Assembly: GCA_009809945.1 (NCBI GenBank) | Contig: WTPW01001137.1 | Coordinates: 124,001 to 188,000, forward strand | Reading direction: 5' to 3' | From: Gigaspora margarita | Taxonomy: Eukaryota > Glomeromycota > Glomeromycetes > Diversisporales > Gigasporaceae | DNA length: 64,000 nt | Notes under the pieces: generated by a model | What the model was told of the DNA's origin: nothing | Database searches by the model: none | Seen by the model: only the letters and a program-made list of their open reading frames with translations | Shown here: positions 13,077 to 25,569 of the stretch, in pieces | Layout: each line of letters opens with the position of its first letter | Numbering within the stretch: the stretch's first letter is position 1 | Made by a program: the position numbers and the translations under genes

Positions 13077-13329
13077 TAGGGTTTTTCAATTTCAAATCAA
13101 ATCAAATTGACCTGATTTGAATTTGATTTGATTCAAATATTTGGATTTGAATTTGATTTGAATTTGAATTTTTGATAGTAATTTTCAAATCAAATCAAAT
13201 ATTTGTCAAATCAAATCAAATTTGGCTAGGTTTGAATTTGATCTAATCAAATATAGTCAAATTTGAATTTGAATTTGATTAAATATTTGATTCAAATATT
13301 TGAAGATCAAATCAAATTTCGGAACTCTA
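13077..13329. mobile_element. hAT-type MITE made of (TCAAA)-rich sequence
   Basis: 253-bp insertion with termini TAGGGTTTTT...GGAACTCTA and an 8-bp target duplication ATTATTAC (13069-13076, 13330-13337), the hAT signature. The interior is almost entirely permutations of TTTGAATTTGATTTGA and its complement, so it can fold on itself and cannot code. Excision would restore the Helitron frame across 'ELSKFCCNNRKTIVRLP'. Confidence 0.85.
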
Positions 13330-13649
13330 ATTATTACAACAGAATTTTGATAATTCGCTAGTAAGAAGTGTTATTGAATAGTATGAACATGTTCTATTCC
13401 AAGAAAGTTTTAATGGTATCAGAGAATTTCATTTAAAGCATACAATGTGTTCCATTAAGAATCAGTTCTGGTGTGATTCTCTGTACCATGATTGTCATTA
13501 AAATTCATTTTTTGTTTTAGTTTACTATAGTTTTTCAATTTTCTAGTAGCATATATCTGTACACGGTACTGATATTTGTATTTAGTTGCTTGTTCCTTTT
13601 GTTTGTTGCAAATTTTTTTGCATTTTTCTTTAGTTAATATTTTTTTCAA

Positions 13650-16600
13650 TTTGTCTTTTTGTTTAATTCATAGTTCACAATTCACAAGTTTATATAAGAT
13701 TTGATTGTTTATTTTATTTTTATTAGTCAGTTAATAAAATGAAACATTTTTATTTTAACAGTATTGAATTTTTAATTAACTATATAATTGATTTAAGCAT
13801 TCGAGTATATTGTTCTTAACTTGGTAAATTTTGCTTATATCATAATGAATTCATTTTTTATTATCCCGCATATTGTATGAATGCTATTAACAATTTTAGA
13901 AAAGATAATTTAGTAAACAAGGTTTCACAGAGGAATGAGCTGTGAGCTCGATTTAGGTATAATCAAAAGAAGTTTTTAGAAGTAGTGAGAGAGTAGAGAG
14001 TGGTCTTGATAGATGAATATAGTAGTAAATGATTTAGTGAATCGACTCGATTGCATGATGGTGATCACTGATCGACTTAGATCAATGATTAAACAAAAAT
14101 TAATGGACTCAGACAACAATAGGCCAATCAATAGTTAAGAACACTGATTGAGGATTAAAAATTTTTAATTATTTTAGTCTATGATTTGATCTAAGTGTGA
14201 CTTTTATTGATATGCATATCCACTTATTTGTGTGAGTAATATGAATTTCTAGTAAGGATTATCCAGTTAGAGAGTGTAGATTGAAGAAAAATTCAAAGAC
14301 AAGTAAAAGAAGAAAAAAGTGAGAATACGATAAAAGTAATGTTTAAATTGATCTTAGTGCACAAATAAAAAATAATGAGAATAAATTTTACATACAGTAA
14401 GCATCGTTCTAATTATATATAGTGAAATTTTACATACAGTAAGCATTGTTCTAATTATATAGATTTTAACATTAAGGTCCTATCTCTAAATTTTTTTAAT
14501 TATGCAATTTAGTTTATTTAGAAAATTGGAATTTGTACTACTGTAATGAATATTTTTTTTCCTTGTCTCCTACTATTGTGTTTGTCTAATTCATTGGGTA
14601 GTCAAATATTTTTCATAATTGTTTTGCTATTTAATATTAATTTTAGCTTTTTAGTATTATACATTATGATGTATTTTAATTATACAAATATTACTCAAAT
14701 AAACATAGTAGGAGTAACGTATTAAATTTTTAGTCTTATACACAATATTTTGTCTAACTCATTTAGTTGTCATATACTTTCTATAATTGTATCACAATTG
14801 TCATGTTAATCTTACCTTTCTAGAATTAGACATTATTATGTATTCTTAGTAGCTTAATTATATGGTTGTTACTTAAGTCTATGTTGTTTAATATAATCTG
14901 CATAAATAAGTAAAATGTATGTAGTCATGTTAAAATAACACATATATTTGTTTATGAGTATAAAACCATTTATTTCTCAAATATTATGTTAAATATTTAT
15001 TATTGCTATTTTTATAGCAGAACTGGAAATTGCAATATAGATATGTGTGAAGCAGATTATATACGATAGGAAAGGGTTTTAGTTGCCATTCATTTAGTTA
15101 ATTATGATCGTGAAAATTAATTCTGTAATAGAGTATTACAAAGCACATACTTAATTTAATTTACTCGAGCATGATAAATAATAGCGACATAGCGATTTCA
15201 TGTCAAATTTCTGCAGTGTTTAATAAGATGCAGTAAAAATTATCAGCCCCTTTACCTGTTATATAAAATTATTACAGCCAGATATATTAGTACGTTAAAA
15301 AATAGATATAATTGCAATTTTTTGTTTTGTAACCCGCTAATGCAATTTCTTTTTTAAAATTTAAACTGAGGGCACAATCATCATTCTTTAACATAGGGTG
15401 TATGCAAGGTGAGGAAGGCCCAATGAACTTCTCAGATTTTAAACCACCAGGCTATACTATATAAAAGATATGAATTTATCCACTGCACTTTTTTGTTCTT
15501 TTACTTCTCTGGCAGTCAAGCAAAAAAATTTATTTTATCATTGAAGTGATAGGGCCTCTGACTAAGTGGATTATATAAAGAAATATTATGATACAGAGAT
15601 GCATATTAGATGGTTTAGGGTCCATGTACTCCCTCCCTTGAAAGCATATCATATATTACATTTATTTTTTCTTCCTATGCTTACTAAAATACTAGAAAGT
15701 ACAATTGTCAGATTATAATTGTTTACTTTTTTTTTATTACCTCAGGCATGATCGTCATCTTCAATGTGGAGCATGTGTAAGTAGGAAGGTGATGCAAACT
15801 TTCTAAACAATGGACTAAACCACAGAGAATGATTGAATGTATCCACCAGGTAAAGAAATATATAAATAAAATCTAATCTTACAATGTTTTTATACTATCT
15901 TCAATGAGTAAAGTTAAGTTTAACATGATTCGGGTATATTTTGCATTTACAAATATGTTAATTTGTGTTGATAGACCAATCACTATAAGAATGTCTTGTT
16001 TTATGTAGTTGTACTGACTAAACATGTTATGATCGTATGATGTATTAAGAAAAAGCAGTATTTATTGTAGAAAGATACAAATGGTGATTGAGAAAAGTTC
16101 TAATATCTAGATAATTTACAATTTAATTGGTTATAAAAATCAATTCACTAATAATCAATATCACGATCACAGTTGTCGCATTAGCATATAGTTGATCATT
16201 TGATTGATTAGATGTTGCAGCAGTAATATTGATCATTAGTGAATTTCAGAAGCCTAATTTGAAAATTAGTATGACACATGTTATTTTTTGAGTATATTTG
16301 CATTTCAACTTAACATGCAAATTTTACTGTTTTAAATTTCTCATAATTGTTAAAATTTGCTGATAATCGTTACAAAATTCATCATGCTCTACTAGTAAGT
16401 ATTTGAATTCAATTATCAAATATAGCGAAAGATTTAATTTTTTATATTTCATTATTTTTTACCAATGCTAAGTAGATAAAAATTATAACATTTATGTGTT
16501 TTGAGTTGAAATTTTTTATATTATATAGGCTAATTCTCTTGAGTTATATTTTCTATACAGGAAGGTGGTCAGTTGCTTCTATATCGGGCATACTAATATT

Positions 16601-17488
16601 GCTACTTATATAGTAGTTATCAAATAGACAAAATTAGAAAAGTCTAATCGTTTGTGTAATAAGATGGTATAAAGAAATTGTAATTTAGGTGCTTGAAAGC
16701 ACTTTACATTACATAGTTACCTATTTTCAATTTGATAAATATAATATAGTCATTGATTCGATGATTGATCGATTATATATACTTGAGTTTATAGATCATA
16801 TGCTTGATAAATTATAATCAGTTAAATATACAGAATCGATTTTTGATCAATTAAAAAGAACTTTTTTTAATTAATCATTGATCAACAATTTTTTTGTTGA
16901 GTTAATTTACTAAATTAATGTATAAATAGTATAATTTTGAATCTATGTTGAGATATTTTTTGTTAATTTTTATAGGGCTATTATTTTTAAGCTCAGATTA
17001 AATGAATTAATTAGATTTATTTGTTAATATTGTATGTAATAATGTAGATTTAAATTATACTATTTATATTCATTTGCAAGTTATAGAATTGAATTTGCTT
17101 TACTAGAGCAGAAGCTAATTATATCGATCTGTATTATAACCATAAATAATTTCGTGTATAAAGCTCTAATAGATTTGAGTTTCTTCTTTAGTATTAATAG
17201 AATGAATTGAAGCAATGTATGGCATTAGATTACATAATATTGCAGATTCAATAAGGATTTGCAATGATAAATTTGATTTAAAATAGTTAGAATTAAGGTA
17301 AATTTTAGCGTATTTTTTTGATATTGAAAAATTTTGCTACTTTAATTAGTGGAGTATATGTAATATAATTAATATAGTTAATATCTCAGAGTGCAGATTA
17401 AGATTGTGGTTCATAGATGAGAGTAAAGGTATTGAGTTTTGTAGTAATAAGAAAGATGTGGGTTGAATAATTTTATAATGATAAGCTT
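13650..17488. other. Intergenic, no gene seen
   Basis: 3.8 kb between the two rolling-circle elements. Frames are closed by frequent stops and I recognise no domain, RNA gene or transposon end. A 35-base direct repeat (about 14385-14419 and 14426-14460, core TTTTACATACAGTAAGCAT) is present. Upstream ends of the Helitron and 3' sequence of the Helentron must lie somewhere in here. Confidence 0.5.
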
Positions 17489-20400
17489 TTAATAGTAATT
17501 GTTAGATAATATTTGAGAAAGACCTTTTCTGTTTAATTCAGAGAGCCTTGCATATTCTAGTAATACAGTCTGGTCAGTTTTTATAGCATCAAAATCAAAA
17601 ATAATTATGTCTAGAAAATCCTAGGAGGTTGCTCTGCTCATTGTGATATAAGCTTGGCCCAGTGCGAATATTTCTTGGTCAATACTTATCATAGTATAAG
17701 GTAATGTTAAGCCTTGTGTTTTATGGACAGTGAGAGCAAATGCATTTTGAAGTAGGAATTGGTGTCTTGATACATGATTGCCGTTTACTAAAAAATAGGA
17801 TGTTTCTTTTTGGACAGTAACTTTAGCAAGACTATTAGATATTGGAAATGTAACTTGAATATTTTTAGAGTTAATTATTTTAGTTATGACACCAACAGTA
17901 CCATTGCATATTTCATGATCAAATAACTTGTTGTTTAGAAACATAATTCTGGCTCCTTCTTGTAATATAATTTTATCAGGGAGATTAGTATGATGGTTAA
18001 AGTGGAATGAATGATGTTGATTAGGATTGAGAGTGTTATGGTTTAATGTGTCGATAGAAAGAGAAATTATGGGCCAAGATTTTTGCTATCTATAGAGAGA
18101 TTTTTAAAAAGAATTCATTAATAGTATTAGAGGATTTTTGCAAACCAACAAGGTAGGTAGAATTAATTTAATTTTGGGTTACACATAATAAATTAATTTG
18201 TTTTATATTAAATTTTTTGAGGATGTTGTTAGGTGACCGTTTCTTAGTTCTTGAAGTATGTTGTAAAATGAGAGATCATTTCTCTGTCTCTGGGGTTTGT
18301 ATAAGAAGACAGGAAAAAATTTTTTCTATACTGGGAAGTTAAATACAGGGAGACCATTAATGGAGAGTAATTGGGCAAGATCTCCCACTACCAGAATAGG
18401 AATATTACCAAAAACAGAAGTGTTTTGATGGAATGAAGCAAATAAATTGCTTATATATATAAATAGGTTATTCAAGACTATCAATATTTCTTCAATTATA
18501 ATAGCTTGAATTTTTGACAGGAGTTCTTAAGTTGCAGGATTATATAGTGCAAGGAAAGTATAATAATTATCAGTTTTTTTATTTTTAAAGCAGAGTGAAT
18601 AGTTTTTCTACCTATATTCTGGGCTGCAACTCCAGTTGATGCCATAAGGAGGTAATGTATGCTTTTAGATCTTAGAAATTGTATGAAAAGGTAAAGTATA
18701 TAAAATAAAAGGTATTTCTCTATCTCTAGAGTTTGTATAAGAAGTCAGTGAAAAATTTTTTCTATACTGGGGAGTTAAATACAGGGAGACCATCAATGGG
18801 GAGTAATTGGACAAGATCTCCCACTACTAGAATAGGAATATTACCAAAAACAGAAGTATTTTGATAGAATAAAACAAATAAATTGCTTATATATATAAAT
18901 AGGTTATTCAAAACCATCAATATTTCTTCGATTATAATAGCTTGAATTTTTGACAGGAGTTCTCGAGTTGCAGGATCATATAGTGCAAAAGAAGTATAAT
19001 AATTATCAGTTTGTTTTATTTTTAAAGCAGAGTGAATAGTTTTTTTTACCTATATTCTGGGCTGCAACTCCAGTTGATGCTATAAGGAGGTAATGTATGT
19101 TTTTAGATCTTAGGAATTGTATGAAAAGGTGAAGTATGTAAAATGAGAGGTCATTTCTTTGTCTCTGGGGTTTGTATAAGAAGACAGAGAAAAATTTTTT
19201 TATACTAGGGAGTTAAATACAGAGAGACCATCAATGGGAGTAATTGGGCAAGATCACCCACTACTAGGATAAAAATATTACCAAAAACAGAAGTGTTTTG
19301 ATGAAATGAAGCAAATAAATTGCTTATATATATAAATAGGTTATCCAAGACCATTGATATTTCTTTGATTATAATAGTTTGAATTTTTGAAAGGAGTTCT
19401 CGAGTTGCAGGATCATATAGTACAAGAGAAGTATAATAATTATCAGTATGTTTTATTTTTAAAGCAGAGTGAATAGTTTTTCCACCTATATTCTGGGCTG
19501 CAACTCCAGTTGATGCTATAAGGAGGTATTGTATGTTTTTAGATCTTAGAAATTATATAAAAAGGTGAAGTATGTAAAATGAGAGATCATTTCTCTGTCT
19601 CTGGGGTTTGTATAAGAAGACAGGAAAAAATTTTTTCCATACTGGGGAGTTAAATACAGGGAGACCATCAATGGGAAGTAATTGGACAAGATCTTCTACT
19701 ACTAGAATAGGAATATTACCAAAAACAGAAATGTTTTGATGGAATGAAGCAAATAAATTGCTTATATATGTAAATAGGTTATCCAAGACCATCGATATTT
19801 CTTCGATTATAATAGCTTGAATTTTTGACAGGAGCAGGATCATATAGTGCAAGGGAAGTATAATAATTATCAGTTTGTTTTATTTTTAAAGCAGAGTGAA
19901 TAGTTTTTCCACCTATATTCTGGGCTGCAACTCCAGTTGATGCTATAAAGAGGTAATGTATGTTTTTAGATCTTAGGAATTGTATAAAAAGGTAAAGTAA
20001 GTGTGATTTTCCAGTTCTTGCAGAACCAGTTAGAAAGAAGTAAGGATATTTTTTCTTGTTTTTAGGTCCCCAAGAATTGTATAGAAGATTATATACTTTA
20101 TATTGATCTTCATTAAGAGTAAGTGTGGAATGTGTTACAATAGGTGTAGGAGGGCATTGCAATGTAAGGAGTTGATGTAGAATTAAGTTTTGAATATCTT
20201 GGTTTTTTAAATAACTTAAGATATGATCAAGAGTTGTTCTATATGTATTAGAAATATGTAGGTTATGAGATATTGTAGTGTTATTAATAGATAAAACAGC
20301 ATATTTATATTGCAGAGAAAATAAGGATTTGAATCTTTCATGATATGAGGGAAAGCTAGCCAAGAGGTGTTCTTTAGAGTAGCAGGAAATTTTCATAATT

Positions 20401-22920
20401 AGGTGTTGAAAAAAGAAAGGTTCACTATCTTTAACTATATAAAAGGCAAAATATAGTAGCAAAGGTTTTTTATGAAGAAAAATATAACAGTTTTTGCAAT
20501 ATCTAGTTCAAAATAAAACAGTGGTTTGGAAAAGGGGATGGTTTTTAATATTATAATTATTGAAGTAATTAGGGTATATAATGTTAACGAATCTTTCAGT
20601 ATAAGAACAAGTAAAGTATTTATTAATAGCATCATCCCAGTAGGGTTGTTCATTATCATCATTTTCTATTTCAATAAGTTGGATATGGATTGGTTTGACA
20701 GCCCTGGAGCACAAATTAGAAGGCACAGAAGAGAGATATTGGACATTAACTGTAAATTGGGTTATTTGATATTGTAAAAGCAATATCATTAATTCCATAA
20801 AGCTGAGTCTCCTTGCTTGAATGTGTTTATAGTAATTATTGTATTCATTTATAGCAAAGAGCTCTGTAGACTCTGGCTTTGTTACATATTTAGTAAAGTA
20901 TTTAGCAAAACCGTTAGTTGTAACATATTGAAAATTTAAATGCCCTTGCCATATGAATAAAGTTTTAGGGTTATAAGGCACAACCCATCAGTCTTCTTCT
21001 TTTAGACATTTGTAAGTATATCTTAAAAAGTGGTTATGCATACATATTAATGATGATAATAGTTAGGGAAAGCCTTTTATACATGGCCGAGTGTTGGTCC
21101 CAGGGCCATAGCATAAGTCTGAGGACAATGATGGATTTGGTAAGTAGAGACAAGATGGTATAAGTGTGGTTCAGTAACAGGATCAGGTAAGTTAGCACAT
21201 ATAAAATTTGTTTAATTAGATCATAAAGGGATGCTTAAGTATAGGCAAAGCTATGAGTATAAATAGTACTCCTATTTTGAAATTCATTTCTTTAAAATAG
21301 TGTTCAAGGTTTCCCCAATGCATTAATGTTTATTTTTCCAAAGTTTAGTACGAAGGTTATTCAATTTATTATGATAAAAGAGGTAGGTATGTAGAGGGCA
21401 GTTTAATGGTAAAGTATTATGATTATCGGTTATTGATAATATATAGTTTAAATGGGCTATTTGTCTTTAGCCATAGTTAGAGTATAAAAAACTTGTAGTA
21501 GACCAAAAGCTTAAAGCAAAGCATTAACTTGCATTTGTTTCTTTTTAAAAAAAGGTGCGGCAGTACATAGGTTTGAAGAGATTGGTGTTGTTAAAAATTC
21601 ATTAAGAATTGGTCTGCCTGTGTATAGGCTTTGTGCAATAAGATTAGCACGTGTTGGGTGGTATTGTCTGAAAATGTTTTTTTGATTTAATAATCTAAAA
21701 GTATTCTGAAAATTTTATTTTTTTTCTAGATTAAAGTAAAACCAGTAAGGCCAGTACTAGTGGAGTCTAAAGCGTGAATCAGAGCAAAGTATTTGTAATT
21801 TTATGTATTTACTATAACTTTCCATATTTGATTGTATAAATAAATTTTTTTTTAGATCTTCATAGTGGCCTTTTCCTATAGGAAAGAGGTCAGGAAAAAT
21901 TATGGCTTCTAGATCGCTATTATTAAATGATATAGAAAGATTTGTTTTATCTAGTTCCATAAGACCAGCTAATAGATTATTATAATTGCAATTCTCATTA
22001 TATGTTTTAGGAGGGAAAGAATAATTTGAGATAACTAATTAAGGTAAATTGGAAGGTGTAGAATTAGTTGGTGTTATTTGTGAAGCAGTAGGTAAAGGGG
22101 TTGGTGTTTGTTGTAGAAGTTGTGGTCGAGTAAGTTGATATAAATTTTTATAATAATGAAATATCGGGTTGTTGTTTTTGAGCCAGGTACTAGCGTTAAT
22201 TAGGGTATTATAAAACCAGTTTAGCTGAATATTTGTTTCTAAGAAAGCGCCAACTAATTTAGAATGCAATTCTAAAGCATGAGGGTTTTTGCTTATAGAT
22301 ATATCACCTTCTAGGAATCTGTAATTTGTATATGGGTTAGAACTGAGAGTTCTCCCTAATGAGCAAAACATTCAGATAGGTGATAGGTATTTACAATGAA
22401 ACATCAGAACAGTTTCTATTTCTCAAGGAATTGGTGATAATACAAGTGAAAATTTTCTATAAGTTTTTTTTTTTGCAGCTTAAGCATATAGCAACTTTGA
22501 TATTGTTTTCATTAAAGTAAATAGGTATGTTTGGAAATGACAAAGGTAATGTATATTGTGCATTTGGTTTAATAGTAGTCCATTGGATTACTGATCAAAA
22601 CATCAATATAGAACAATAACAATATGGTATATAAGGATGATCATATAGAATCTTCGATTCAAATTGATGAAGTAATGCGAGCAGTTTATCCAAGGTATCC
22701 AAGGCAAAGTATTAATTGGTTTTAGAGTAAGAGAATCACATTGTGAAGGTGGTTCAGTATTATTGATATTTTCTGTAGGTAAAGTTTGATTTATTTCATT
22801 GAATTGAGTGTATGGAACAAATATATGTAACGAAGAATCAGTTTCAATTTCTAAGTTAGGTTCTAGTATGGTATTAGATGCTTGAGTTGAAAGATAATAA
22901 TGATCAATTGTAAGAGGCAT
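17489..22920 (-). pseudogene. Helentron/Helitron2-type Rep-helicase element, decayed
   Basis: Starts at ATG 22920 ('MPLTIDHYYLS') and runs to TAA at 17491-17489. In order: 'CYCSIL' and 'AICLSCKKK' Cys pairs, 'EIETV', 'MFCSLGR' (near 22.4 kb); 'AIIFPDLFPIGKGHYEDL' (21.9 kb); the HUH region near 21250 reading 'RSTIYTHSFAYT', where the first His of the expected HxH is Tyr; 'DPVTEPHLYHLVSTYQ'; 'MPYNPKTLFIWQGHLN' and 'GFAKYFTKYVTKPES' (20.9 kb), a Helentron-type Rep/linker hallmark; Pif1 Walker A 'FFLTGSARTGKSHLL'; motif Ia 'STGVAAQNIGGKTIHSAL'; motif II 'IIIEEISMV'; motif III 'VVEDLVQLLP'; C-terminal 'FALTVHKTQGLTLP' and 'GQAYITMSRATS'. Intact, it would drive rolling-circle transposition. Many stops and frameshifts plus a four-fold internal duplication make it dead. 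Element ends not located. Confidence 0.85.
18264..19997 (-). repeat. Four tandem copies of a ~437-bp helicase segment
   Basis: Units 18264-18700, 18701-19138, 19139-19574 and 19575-19997 (anchor GTTTGTATAAGAAG at 18295, 18731, 19170, 19606). Each encodes the stretch from just before motif Ia to just after motif III of the Helentron helicase; Walker A occurs only once, upstream of the set. Spacings 436, 439 and 436 are all 3n+1, so every added unit shifts frame. Copies differ at a modest number of sites; the 19575 unit has a short internal deletion. The set arose by local tandem duplication, not separate insertions. Confidence 0.9.
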
Positions 22921-23631
22921 TTTGATTGGTTAAAGATAAGTTGGAGTTTTTTTTTTATATAATCTTTTGTTTTGTTTTCGAATAATTGAGTTTATAGTAT
23001 AAGACAATTTGTAAAAGAAATATTCTGGTATTTATATATGTTTTATTAGTTTTGAAATGTGGGAAAAAAATTTTGTACAATCCATTATTTGCTATTAGAA
23101 TTCAGAAATATGCAAGTAAGTTCTTAAGAAGTTAAGTTAATTGTTATTAGATTTGGAAATATGTGAATAATTTTTATAATATTGTTTAATTACTATTTGT
23201 ATTTGAGATTTGTGAAAAAACGGGATAACATCATACAGTTGCTATAATGTGAATAAGTTGTATTATTTATTTAGTATTGGTAAGCTTTGTATTTTTATAT
23301 TACTGTTTTTAATAATATGTTTAGAAATGAAGTTTTAGAAGAATATGTATAAAAAACAGGAGGTGTTTATGATGTGATTTGCATAATATAAATTGCCAAT
23401 AGGTATATATAATCTGTGTTGAGGATGTGATATCGTTATATAATAGAAGATTATTGTAAAATTGGTGAATCAATTATTTATTAGATAATTTATAGTTGTA
23501 ATAATTATAGTATCTTGATTTGTTGGAATTAGTAAAAATAATATTTCTGCTTATCAATATATATATTATTGTATCATTAATTGATTTTTTTGTAGTCAGC
23601 AATTAAAAATTAATAGAATGTTATATTGTAA
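22921..23631. other. 5' flank of the Helentron; no gene seen
   Basis: AT-rich, without an open frame or transposon end that I can identify. It should contain the Helentron promoter and terminus. Confidence 0.4.
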
Positions 23632-25306
23632 GGGTATATACATTTATCACCTGATTTTTTAGGGGGGAGGGGGTCAGAGGGATTATTAGATGCTATATAA
23701 TATAGTATTATTAGCCAATCAAAATTGCCCAAAATAACTATATAAAATTTTTAATAATAATAATTAAAAATATAAAAATTTTATTTTATATTAATCTCTA
23801 GCACTAAGTAAACTTGTTCAGCATCTAAAAATATATCAAATCGGCATAATTATTTTTATTTTACTTAAAATTTAGAGAATAGATGCCTGATTTTGGATTT
23901 TGATCAAAANAGTCAAATTTAAGCATCTTTTCTCCAAATTTTAAATAAAATAAAAACAACTCTGCCAATTTAATGAATTTTTAGGTGCTGAATAAGTTTA
24001 CTTAGTGCATTAAGTTAGAATTAATTAGTAAAATTTTGTGAATCATAAGATTTTATAAAATTTTATTAATAAAATTATATAAAATCTTATAATTCACAAA
24101 TTTTTATTAATTAATTCTAACTTTATGCACTAAATAAACATGTCCAGTATTTAAAAATACATCAGCATAATTATTTTTATTTTACTTGAAATTTAGAGAA
24201 TAGATGCCTGATTTTGGATTTTTGATCAAAAAAGTCAAATTTAAGCATCTTTTCTCCAAATTTCAAGTAAAATAAAAACAACTCTGCCAATTTAATGTAT
24301 TTTAAGGTGCTGAACAAGTTTCTTAATGCTTTAAGTTAGAATTAATTAGTAAAATATTATGAATCATAAGATTTTATTAAATTTTATTAATAAAATTCTA
24401 TAAAATCTTATTATTCGCCAAATTTTACTAATTAATTCTAACTTAATGCATTAATTAAACTTATTCAGCAACTAAAAATATATTTATTCAGCTGAGTTAT
24501 TTTTATTTTACTTGAAATTTGGAGAAAAAATGCTTAAATTTTTATTTTTTGATCAAAAATCCAAAATTATGCATCTATTCTCTAAATTTCAAGTAATATA
24601 AAAATAATTATGTCGATTTGATGTATTTTTAGACGTTGAACAAGTTTACTTAGTGTATAAAGTTAGAATTAATTAACAAAAATTTGTGAATCATAAGTTT
24701 TCATAGAATTCTATTAATAAAATACTATAAAATCTTATGATTCACAATATTTCACTAATTAATTCTAACTTTATGTACTAAGTAAACTTATTTAGCAGCT
24801 AAAAATACATTAAATCGGTGGGATTGCTTTTATTTTACTTGAAATTTGGAGAAAAGATGCTTAAATTTGACTTTTTTGATCAAAGATCAAAATTTATGCA
24901 TCTAATATCTAATTTTCAAGTAAAGTAAAAACAATTATACCGATTAGATGTATTTTTAAATGATGAACAAGTTTAATTAGTGCATAAATTTAGAATTAAT
25001 TAATAAAAATTTGTGAAATTTAAGACTTTATAGAATTTTATTAATAAAATTCTATAAAATCTTATGATTCACAAATTTTACTAATTAATTCTAACTTTAT
25101 GCACTAAGTAAACTTGTTAGCATCAAAAAATACATACAAACATACTCAAACTCAGACTAGTTTGCAGACTTTGGACCAAATCTGAACCAAACTGGGTCCG
25201 GTCTGTAGATATTATTTGCTTGAATTTGATTGGCTAGTTTTGTATCAGGTGGGGGAAGGGGGTACCCTCTTAAGAGGTGGAAATCACCTGATAAATGTCT
25301 ATACCC
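23632..25306. mobile_element. Non-autonomous TIR element carrying a palindromic satellite
   Basis: Terminal inverted repeats: left GGGTATATACATTTATCACC (23632), right its near-complement ending GATAAATGTCTATACCC (25306); about 26 bases each with few mismatches. Just inside lie a G-rich run on the left and a matching GGTGGGGGAAGGGGG stretch on the right. The interior is a tandem array of ~325-bp units. No transposase. Target duplication not evident. One ambiguous base at 23910. Confidence 0.75.
23801..25110. repeat. Satellite array, ~325-bp units built of two palindromes
   Basis: The anchor GCACTAAGTAAACTTGTT and its variants start at 23801, 24127, 24448, 24775 and 25101 (spacing 326, 321, 327, 326). 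Each unit has two fold-back segments: one centred on the TTTGATCAAAA region, flanked by complementary GAGAATAGATGC/GCATCTTTTCTC arms, and one with arms ATCATAAGATTTTAT/ATAAAATCTTATGATT. The array sits wholly inside the TIR element 23632-25306. Confidence 0.85.
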
Positions 25307-25569
25307 AAGGAATTGAAGCTATTAAGAGAATTTTGTAATAGTAGCTCGAATTGATGATTAGATTACGTTTAAATATAATTGGTAATTATTTTGCAATTTT
25401 GATTTTTATTAAGATTTATATAATGAATAATTTATTTTATAATATAATAATTTTTGTAGATATTGATTAAAAAAATGGTTTTTTTTTATTTCGCTATTTT
25501 TTTGTACAAATTAGCTAAAAATTTTAAAATTGATTTATTTATAGACTACGAATAATTGGTTAAGCTATT
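25307..25569. other. Short AT-rich spacer
   Basis: Nothing recognisable. Confidence 0.4.

Larger units (their letters stand above)
7497..13649 (-). mobile_element. Decayed Helitron (rolling-circle transposon)
   Basis: A ~6.2-kb block on the minus strand holding, in order, the Helitron N-terminal domain, HUH Rep, Pif1-type helicase, and a separate OB-fold-like frame. This is the canonical Rep-Hel order with a downstream accessory gene. The coding part alone sets the coordinates; I could not find the expected 5' TC end or the 3' hairpin-CTRR end. Two other elements sit inside it: a tRNA-derived SINE (11980-12599) and a hAT-type MITE (13077-13329), both with clean target duplications. They landed after the Helitron was in place. 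The many stops and frameshifts show it is long dead. Confidence 0.85.
8768..13649 (-). pseudogene. Helitron Rep-helicase (Rep/Hel), decayed
   Basis: Reading right to left: basic N-terminus (about 13649-13455; true start unresolved, no ATG); Cys-rich 'KFCCNNRKTIVRLPDYP' split by the hAT MITE; 'GQFVQLPTTFSVCITGRTYH' and 'VHNMLAHVNPYIHSLR' (Helitron_like_N, to ~12.6 kb); 'REVAAIM'; the SINE; 'EPLQYPLLFPH'; Rep entry 'TTNPNWDEIQSQL'; HUH motif 'DLPHVHIIMHI' (near 11300); 'DAWVVPYNLLLILKLHYHIN'; 'GELYYMRYI'; helicase Walker A degraded to 'FLDGKAEHDKAFL'; motif Ia 'YEGGRTAHSLFHIP'; motif II 'LII*DELPM'; motif III 'GDFYQVAPVV'; C-terminal 'ELNLKVSAICTIMRN' and 'VVFAHSQLYTALLRV', ending near 8768. 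The intact protein would nick, unwind and replicate the element by rolling circle. Multiple stops and frameshifts; the Walker A GKT is lost, so inactive. Confidence 0.85.

Noticed and set aside
18264-19997. A satellite or CRISPR-like array
   Set aside because: The four units are coding-derived helicase segments of ~437 bp, not short repeats with spacers.
20526-20777. Plus-strand frame opposite the Helentron Rep
   Set aside because: Antisense shadow of a region that clearly codes on the minus strand.
7497-22920. TGA read as tryptophan (nuclear code change)
   Set aside because: Several TGA codons sit at Trp positions of the Helitron proteins, but TAG also replaces Trp and frameshifts are common. 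The host-type kinase genes use ordinary stops. Mutational decay explains it better.
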